Source: Portulaca oleracea (taxonomy: Eukaryota; Streptophyta; Magnoliopsida; Caryophyllales; Portulacaceae). From it: 64,000 nt of DNA. The notes beneath the pieces were generated by a model that saw only the letters and a list, made by a program, of their open reading frames with translations, ran no database searches and was not told the DNA's origin. Numbering within the stretch: the first letter of the stretch is position 1; each line of letters opens with the position of its first letter. Position numbers and translations under genes: made by a program. This document shows, in pieces, positions 56,550 to 64,000 of this stretch. The stretch lies in the NCBI GenBank assembly GCA_029582165.1, contig CM055889.1, positions 14,192,841-14,256,840 of the forward strand. The letters run 5' to 3'.

Positions 56550-59500
56550 ATGACTTCAATCATGAAGTGCGATATTCCAAAATTCGATGGAACGAGGAGT
56601 TTCACTATGTGGAGACTATAGATAAAGGCGGTCTTGATTCAGCACGGGTTATGGGATGTGATTGAGTATCCCTACACGAAGACTGATGCAACAATGAGCG
56701 ATGAAAACTTCAAAAAGCTCCAGAAGGAGATCCAGGGTAACCTGAGTCCAAGGGATTGGAAGAAGCTGGAAGATAAGGCCCTGGCAGGAATTCAGTTGTG
56801 TTTGGCAGAGCATATTCAGAGAGAGGTGATGCATCAAGAAACCTCGGGAGCTTTGGACCAAACTAGAAGAGTTGTATATGTCGAAGAGTCTTGCCAGCAA
56901 GTACCGAATGAAGGAGAAACTGTACAGGCTATGAATGCTCACAGGTAATTCTATGCAAGCACATCTTAGTGAATTTGAATCTATTATTACTGAGTTAGAT
57001 AAATGGATGTGAAACACACTAATGAGGATAAGGCTTTACATTTAATCTTTTCCCTACCTGCATCACATAAACAATTTAAGGAGATCATGTTGGATGGGAA
57101 TCGTGGTGTCCTTAACCTTAGTGAAGTAAAGGCTAGTTCACTGTCTAAGGAAAAATTTGATACCGAGGGTGATGACCAGGGTAGTGATGCCTTGTTTGTA
57201 AGGGGAAGGAGTAATGATCGTAGGGGAGACGAGTCTAGAGGGAAATCTAAACATCGTTCAAAGTCTTGGAATCCTCACAAGAATAAGAAGTGTTATTACT
57301 GTGGCAAGAAGGGCCATATAGATAGTGATTGTTGGGCGAAGCAGAAAGACCTAAAGCAGGGTAGTAAGGATAACCACACCAAACCTGGTACCCCAAACTG
57401 TGTTGAGTCCGAGTCAAGTGCTGAAGGATTTGTAGCTACAGGCGATGCTTTGGCTACCACATCGAGTAGGATAGCTAGAGATGAGTGGGTTCTTGATACT
57501 GGGTGTACCTATCACATATGTTCTCATAAGGATTGATTCGAGTCCTATGAAAGTGTTGACATCGACGTTGTTGTCATGGGTAGCGACACGACCTGTAGGG
57601 TTGCAGGGATTGGTCGCATTAGGATCAGGTCCCATGATGGTATTGTTAGAACCCTGAAGGGGGTTCGTCAACTTCCTAACATGACCCGCAATTTGATTTC
57701 TTTGGATACTCTTGAGGCTAACGGGTGCAGGTACAAAGGAGAAGAAGGTGTCCTGAAAGTGTGTAGGGATTCTATGGTTCTCATGAAGGGAATCAGGAAG
57801 GGCAGTCTATACATCCTGCAAGGGTCTATAGTGACAGGAGCTGCAACAGTTTCAAACCATGATCAGTCCGACAACACAAAGCTATGGCACATGAGATTAG
57901 GCCACTTGGGAGAGAAGAGGATGTCAATAGTGACAAGAAAGGATATCTTGGAGGTGCACAGATCGACTAGCTGGAGTTTTGCGACCACTGTGTCTATGGA
58001 AAACAGAAGAGGGTTAGTTTCTCCAGGGCTATGCATACAACAGTAGGGATCCTCGACTACATTTACTCGGATTTGTGGGTCCTGCTAAAGTGTCATCACT
58101 CGGTGGCAAGGGCTATATGTTGACATTTGTGGATGACTTCTCGAGGAAGACCTGAGTTTATTTCTTGCGGCATAATAATGAGACATTCTCATATTTCAAG
58201 AAGTTTAAAACTTTGGTGGAGAACTTGATAGGTAGGAAGATGAAGAAACTCAGGACAGACAATGGGTTGGAGTTCGTTGATTCTGAGTTTACTGAGTTCT
58301 GTGAGCAGTATGGGATTGCTAAGCCTCGAACCTTGGTGGGTAAACCTCAGCAAAACGATGTAGCTAAGAGGATCAACAAGTCACTCCTGGAGAAAGCCCA
58401 TTGCATGTTCTCAAATGCAGGGCTTTGGATGAACAGATCATTCTGCGCAGAGGCAATATCTACTGCTTGCAATCTGCTGAACAAATCACCTCATGCCTCT
58501 ATTGAATTCCAGATTCTAGTGAAAGTATCGACAGGTAATCCAGTTAATTATTCTAATTTGAGAATTTTTGGATGTTCTGTATATGCCCATGTGAATGAGG
58601 GGAAGGTGTCTCCCAGGGCTGTTAAATGCATGTTTCTAAGTTATGGGTCTTGAGTTTAAGGGATACAAAATGTGGTGTCCTGACTTGAAGAAAATTATAT
58701 AGTCTAGAGATGTAACCTTTAATGAAACTACTATGTTATTTGGAATGGAATCTACCTTTATTTCTGATGATGTAGGCAATCAGAAGGAGGATGCAAGAAG
58801 AGTAGTATTCGAGGTGAAGCAGGTTGAGGTTCAAGATGGAGCTACTGGAACCTGCAATCAGAAGCAAGCTGCTAATGATGTTCCTGAAACAGCTCAGATT
58901 GATGAGCCTAAGATAGAGACTGATGTTCCTCAGGTGGAGGAAGAACCGAGCATAGCAAGAGATCGTCCCAAGAGGGAGATCAGGAGCCCAGCACGGTACA
59001 CTGAAGAAGACAATGTTATGATCGCATATGCGATGAGTGTTGCTGAAGATACTCCTGAAGGTGCTGAACCTTCTGCCTATCAGGAGGCCATCTCCTGTCT
59101 CAGTGCCTCAAACTGGATAGGAGCTATACAAGAAGAGATGGAGAGTCTGCAGAAGAATCATACATGGGAGCTGCGTGAGTTCCCTAAATGGCGACGAACT
59201 CTTACTGCAAAATGGGTGTACAAGAAGAAAGAAGGTATCCTTGGTGTAGAGAGTGTAAGGTGGAAAGTCAGATTGGCGGTTAGAGGTTGTAACTAGAGAG
59301 AGGGAATCGACTACAACGAAGTATCCTTGCCAGTTGCGAGGCATACATCAATCCGCACCTTGCTAGCCTTCGTAGCTATATTTGACTTGGAGTTGGAGCA
59401 ACTTGACATGGAGACAACTTTCTTCAATGGCGAGTTGGAGGAGGAAATATATATGAGGCAACCATAGGGTTTCAATGTTCCTGGTAAGGAGGAACAAGAG

Positions 59501-59806
59501 TGCAGATTGAGAAAGTCCTTGTATGGACTTAAACAGGCATCCAAGCAGTGGTACAAAAGGTTAGAGATAACTTTATGGTAGGGCAAAGGTATACAAGGAG
59601 TCATTATGACAACTGTGTTTACTTTAGGCAATTTGACAATGGGTCTTTCATACATTTATTATTGTACGTTGATGGCATGTTGATTGCCTCCAGAGACATG
59701 TCACTAATAAAGAAGCTGAAATCTCAACTCAACTAGGAATTTGAGATGAAAGACCTCGGAGCGGCGAAGAAGATTTTGGGAATGGAGATCCAGAGAGATA
59801 GAAAGG
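56550..59806 (+). pseudogene. copia gag-pol, many lesions
   Basis: In order: gag from MTSIMKCDIPKFDG with an early stop (about 56620) and a frame change near 56880; CCHC knuckle CYYCGKKGHIDSDC (about 57292); protease active site LDTGCTYHICSHKD; integrase zinc region LWHMRLGHLGEKRM (about 57882) and core (RTDNGLEF at about 58255); reverse transcriptase (AKWVYKKKEG; LEQLDMETTFFNGELEEEIY; LLYVDGMLIASRDM). At least six stops or frame changes break it. Two catalytic residues are replaced: the integrase Glu (usual VAERMN, here VAKRIN) and the second Asp of YVDD (YVDG). It cannot move on its own. Confidence 0.88.
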
Positions 59807-60544
59807 TGTTCGGTTATAGAAATTGGGGTTTGTGAGTAAGGGTAGTCATATCCACAGGGATGGTGTGTCAGGCAATAGGGAATTGGTTTGGTAGGGTTTC
59901 AATGATGAAAAACAGTAAATAACTAAATTAATTAAACTAAACTAAGCAAGAATCACTAAGGTAGACATGAATCAGAAAATAAAACTTAACCTAACCTAAC
60001 TAAAAATCGAAACTAAAAAGAAGAACTCATATTCAAGAAAGCAATTATAACAATAAATAGAGAAACAAAATCAATAACTGAGTCTAAGACTGAAAACGTT
60101 AACCTGAAAATTGATCTTGACTCTTGAATCTTTGAATCACAGTTCTTTTCTCCCGAACAAACAAGAAAAACGTGATTTGGATTACTAAGACTGCCTGAAT
60201 CCTCAATCGAAGGGAGAATTCAGGGAACCTTAATCTTCCTCTTCAGTAAAGAGTAGAATTTTTGTGGACTAATACTAAGGAAATCAAAGTAACGAGACAG
60301 AAGGCAAGAAAGAATGGAAAGCTTGAATTGAATTGCAACTTGAAAGCGTAAATTACAATGGGAAGCAAAGAAAACTAGAACTAGATCTAAGAATGAAAAG
60401 TTATGCTTAAACGAAGTCTAATCTAAAATTAATGTATTCTTCCCTCTTGAGTAATAATGTTTATAAAGAAAGAATTAGGAAAAGAAAATAATATAATATA
60501 ATTTTTCAAAACCCTAAGTACAACCGCCTCTTTTATTTTTCGCG

Positions 60545-60940
60545 TCATCAGGGTCGTCGCGGGCGCTACTAGTTGGCGTCGCGGTTGTTACGATCCCGTC
60601 GGATAATTTTTGCTGATTTGCCAAGCGTGGTTACAGGCATTATCCCAGGGTGTCACGGGCGCTACCAGTTTGGTCGCGGGCGCTACCCTCAAGGGTAACG
60701 ACCGTGACCTCTCTCGGCATTTTCTTCAATTTTCTCCAGATTCAATTGGTCGTGGACGCTACGCCAGCTTGTCGCAGGCGCTACGACCTTAGCGGAATTG
60801 CAACGTTGTTTCCCTGAGTTTGGTCGTGGGCGCTACCCTCAGGGGTAACGTCTGTGACCTTTCTCGGCATTTTTCTCATTTTTGCTGTTGCGTTGGTCAC
60901 GGGCTCTACCATTGAAGGTAGCGGGCGCGACCAGCTGGAT
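60545..60940. promoter_or_regulatory. Array of GTCGCGGGCGCTACC units with hairpins
   Basis: About nine units of the type GTCRYGGGCGCTACC occur in 390 bases. Several are paired as inverted repeats, e.g. GGTCGCGGGCGCTACCCT with AGGGTAACGACCGTGACC (60681-60718) and GGTCGTGGGCGCTACCCT with GGGTAACGTCTGTGACC (60822-60859). On the minus strand the array is upstream of the TATA-like site at 60459-60467. Confidence 0.65.
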
Positions 60941-61718
60941 ATAGGACTTTTTCTGCTTTTTGGTCTTCTTTTCCTTCTACTCTTCCATCAATCTACAAAA
61001 ACACCTTATTAAGGGCGAAAATACTCCAAACACCTTATTAAGGGCATCAATTCGGCTCAAAATGAGACCGAACAACACTCCCACACAAGGGTTTGTTCGC
61101 CCCGAGCAAACTAAGACAAAGTAGAAAGAAAACTAAGCTATCCTAACTCACTTTTGTAGAAATCACGGTTGCATTTAGCGTATGCAACAAGCCCTTTAAA
61201 CCCCTTGGCAGCTCAAGTGGACGAGGAAGGTCTCGTGAGGGTTTATACAAGCTATACCCACAAAAGCAAAGTAAGAAGGAAGAGAAGTAAAATCACGAGA
61301 ATACGAGGCAAACTTTCACAAGATAAGCATAGAAGGAAGTCTACATACATGGTCGTGAATCTAACTGCTTTAAACAATGTTTTTACTCAATTTAGAACAA
61401 CCAAATTTCAAGGCTACTAGAAAGTTTGTTACCAGACTTAACATTTTTCACTTCCCTCATGCATGTGCTCGATGGATTCCTCGTGCTCAAGTGCAGTGTT
61501 CCCGGCTTATTTATGTTTAAGTCAAAGTTTATTCGGTCAGAACTAGTTACTCTCATACCCATGCTTATTTCTTGGTGAATTATGGTGGTTTCCTTCCCTA
61601 TTTGATGTCGCTCTTAGCTTGGTGAGGGTCGCAGGTTACATAAGGAAAGGTTCCACACTTATTTCCTTCAATTATTTTTGGTGTTGGTTTGTTCGAGAAT
61701 TGAACGGCCCTAAAAGGG

Positions 61719-62030
61719 GTTTACTCTTCCAATATAGATCCTCTCCATACACATGCAAGGTGCTTAAGGGATATGAGTGTCGCACCACCCATACCGATCT
61801 ATACAGGTAAACCAACATTTTCAACTTTTCTTTTTCTCAATGTTTTTGCGTTAGTATTTTTCGGAAATAATTCGGGTTTACCCTCCCAACACAGGTTACT
61901 CCACACGCAACAAAGTGCTTAAGGGGTAAGAGTGTCGCACCACTCATACCAGCCCGTGTAGGTGTACCAACATTTTTTCCTTTTTCCATTTTTTTTATTT
62001 TTCTTAATTAGCGCATGGATATATAAGACG
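61719..62030. repeat. Diverged tandem duplication of about 155 bp
   Basis: Two units share GTTTAC-CTCCCAA-ACA at the start, then GTGCTTAAGGG, GAGTGTCGCACCAC and ATACC...ACCAACATTTT, at a spacing of 155-156 bases. They lie in the non-coding part of the minus-strand element. A shorter related phrase, CACTCCCACACAAAAA, also occurs twice (62337, 62451). Confidence 0.7.
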
Positions 62031-62692
62031 CCAAAATTTCCCTCCTAAACCAAAACCATCACATTAACAAGCCAGAAGTGAAAATTCTAAGGAAACCACA
62101 TGGTTGCAAGTACATGTGCGGTTATCATGTTTATGGTAGGCAAAAATCAAGCTTAAAGCCTATCAAGCATTGATTAACCATTCGTAACTAAACAATTGCA
62201 CTATTCAAGCTATCATCAACACAACCATGTATACAAACTACCTCTGTTTAACAAAAGTTTTAAAAATTTGCCCTTTTCTCAGTAGTAACTCAATTTTCTT
62301 TCTCTTCCTAAAGTTTGTCAGGGACGTGTGCCGCCCCACTCCCACACAAAAATTCTACAATGTCGTCATTGTGCATAAGGTGACACCACACAAAAGAAAA
62401 TAAAAATCACACAAAAGAAAAAGAACACACAAGTCGGCATGCATGCCACCCTCACTCCCACACAAAAAGGCCAACAATGTCCTCATATATTGGAAATAGA
62501 AGGAAACAAGCACCTAAAAGAAAAGAAAAGAAACACGCCAAAACCAATACAAAGAAACAAAGAATTCAAACTCACTAATCGTATTAAAAAGAGAGGGGAA
62601 CGATATTACCTGGTTCACTACTGAGTATACCCAAACTATGAAATCTTGCTTAAAATAATAAGACCCACACATGGAGCATCAGCCACTCCATC

Positions 62693-63821
62693 TCACCTCA
62701 AGATGTCGGGCACCATCTCAGAACCATTCAATGCCCGCAGAAGTAGGTCATGTATCCTTGAATGCATCTCCAAGTGGTGAACATAAGAGCACAATCTCAA
62801 AAGTATATCAGCAAATATGAGTGCTCTCAACAATTTATCAAATGCCTTGGAATAATCAACAAAGTAATGAAATGATTGCACAAACTTGATTTTCCTAGGC
62901 AAGTCCTCTAGGTATGTGCTATAGGGATTAGTGATGAAATTATACCATGCTAAGAGACATAGGGACTTCATAGACTCAGGTTCACGAGAAAAGAGTGTAG
63001 GAAAACAAATCACATGAAGGGGAGGTAGGGAAACAATTTGAATTTCAATTTCATTAGCCAAGGTAGAATCCTCACCCTCAACCACCACGTGATTTTTATC
63101 AAATACAGACTCCAATTCATCAAACTCATCACATAATGACATGGATAAGGGTGCGACTGATGATTCATTAAGCATATTCTCATGGAGCACAACATTATCA
63201 CACACTAATTCGTTACTTGTGAAATCTTCTCCATCAAAGGTGTCTCTTTCTCAAGTGTAATCTCACCAGTGGGCTCACTAACCTAATTAAACTCGGTATC
63301 AAATGATTCTTCCCTGCTTTCAATTAGTGAAGGGGAAGGGGTTTTGGTAAATATAAACATTGGGCCTTCATCCTCATCCCCCATTTCACACACACCAGTA
63401 TTATTTGATTCAGGTTTAGCGGATTCGAATCCATCCATAAAAGCCTTGAAAGCAGGGTATTTGGGGCAAGCATCAAATAAATGACCCCAAGAATGACATA
63501 CAAAACACTGAGGAAGAAACTCGCTATTTGAACTTTGAGAAGATTCACAAAAATTTTTCACAATACTCCCCATGACTAGATTGACCATTCAAATATTGGG
63601 GGTACTCACAAGATGGTATGGCTAAAGTCTTAGAGGATGGTGCAATAAGAAGGTTGAAAGTTAGGAATGACATTTTGTTGCTCAAATTCATCAGAATCCC
63701 TAGACAACCACTCAAGTAATTCCCATGCATCATCTTCTCGTAAATTAGAAAACCCATAATATTCTAAGAGATCACGGGTTTCATAGTTCACTCCCTCATT
63801 CACAATATCCAAAATATCCAA
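62693..63821 (-). pseudogene. gag-like pseudogene with zinc knuckle
   Basis: On the minus strand three open pieces in three frames follow each other: MDILDIVNEGVNYETRDLLE with DDAWELLEWLSRDSDEFE (63821-63630), then a 101-residue piece with CFVCHSWGHLFDACPKYP (63588-63283; C-x2-C-x4-H-x4-C), then a 170-residue acidic piece (63205-62693). The WELLEWL....FE phrase and knuckle resemble the C-terminal half of gag in non-chromovirus plant gypsy elements (Athila/Tat groups). The last piece has no family I know. The frame changes suggest decay. Confidence 0.55.
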
Positions 63822-64000
63822 TCTTTCATATGATACACCGTATGATTCACATTGAGCAAGATAATCCTATAATCTAGCAAAATATCTCCAAATTATTTCT
63901 TGCTGGAATTGTGGAAACTAGACATCGATCATAACTCTCTTTTTTTTTTTGGTTTTTTTTTTCAATTTTTAGGTTCACATTTTTTTTTGGAATTAAATTA

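Larger units (their letters stand above)
55722..59806 (+). mobile_element. Ty1/copia element (Tork-like), truncated at its 3' end
   Basis: A 5' LTR (55722-56526) is followed by a tRNA-iMet primer site (TGGTATCAGAAA at 56529) and a gag-protease-integrase-reverse transcriptase order, which defines copia. Homology stops within the reverse transcriptase region (KDLGAAKKILGMEIQRD) at about 59806. RNase H, polypurine tract and 3' LTR are absent, replaced by a minus-strand gypsy-like element. The gag start MKCDIPKFDGTRSFTMWRL and the CCHC-DTG spacing fit Tork-type elements. Confidence 0.88.
59807..64000 (-). mobile_element. Minus-strand gag-only gypsy-like element, runs off the right edge
   Basis: The minus strand carries gag-like fragments with a zinc knuckle (62693-63821), then about 1.5 kb of non-coding DNA, then an LTR-like end at 59807-61100. 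The latter holds phrases such as CATCCCTGTGGATATGACTA (minus) that recur at LTR/leader junctions of plant Athila/Tat-type gypsy elements, a TATA-like TTTATAAAC at 60459 and a GC-rich U3 array. No protease, reverse transcriptase or integrase is seen before the copia junction. The 5' LTR lies outside the window, so the class is inferred. Confidence 0.55.

Noticed and set aside
56649..57017. 122-residue minus-strand ORF
   Set aside because: Antisense to copia gag.

Overview
The window is plant nuclear DNA, most likely from a eudicot with a mid-sized or large, repeat-rich genome. The evidence is multi-exon genes with GT..AG introns, plant gene families (class II poly(A)-binding protein, organellar phenylalanyl-tRNA synthetase, UGT73-type glycosyltransferases) and a dense layer of plant-type transposons. 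The species cannot be named from the sequence. Only four intact protein genes are supported; most of the rest is mobile DNA, much of it nested and broken.

Layout. 1-6221: the 3' part of a non-autonomous Ty3/gypsy chromovirus (Tekay/Del-like) with a 3.5 kb LTR. 6.5-8.6 kb: small DNA transposons. 9184-15383 (-): a nine-exon gene for a 659-residue PAB2-type poly(A)-binding protein. 16.3-18.5 kb: MITEs in AT-rich DNA. 18683-22172: a hAT-type non-autonomous element split by a solo Tekay-like LTR, both target duplications still readable. 22.5-29 kb: a gypsy element keeping only gag/protease remnants between LTRs, themselves invaded by a hAT MITE and by a 1.36 kb insertion that carries a Mutator MITE. 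29.5-37.5 kb: a Mutator-like element (MULE) with a broken MURA-type transposase on +, a solo LTR in its middle and a convergent GRF-zinc-finger/coiled-coil/membrane ORF on -. 38180-44056 (+): a ten-exon organellar PheRS gene, 452 residues. 44721-46160 and 47696-49174 (-): two tandem intronless UGT73-type genes, the first with an altered sugar-donor motif. 49.2-55.7 kb: AT-rich intergenic DNA with a GA-rich tract, a solo copia LTR and several MITEs. 55722-59806: a Tork-like copia element, catalytically dead and cut short by a minus-strand gag-only gypsy-like element that runs off the right edge.

How the genes relate. The four cellular genes are independent housekeeping or specialised-metabolism genes. 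PheRS and the UGT pair converge. PABP acts in cytoplasmic mRNA stability and translation, PheRS charges organellar tRNA(Phe), and the UGTs conjugate small molecules in the cytosol. The most unusual features are the MULE with a second convergent gene of GRF/membrane type, the U3 regions of three unrelated LTR families that each carry an array of short GC-rich palindromic sites just upstream of the TATA box, and the UGT paralogue with a rewritten PSPG box in an otherwise open frame.
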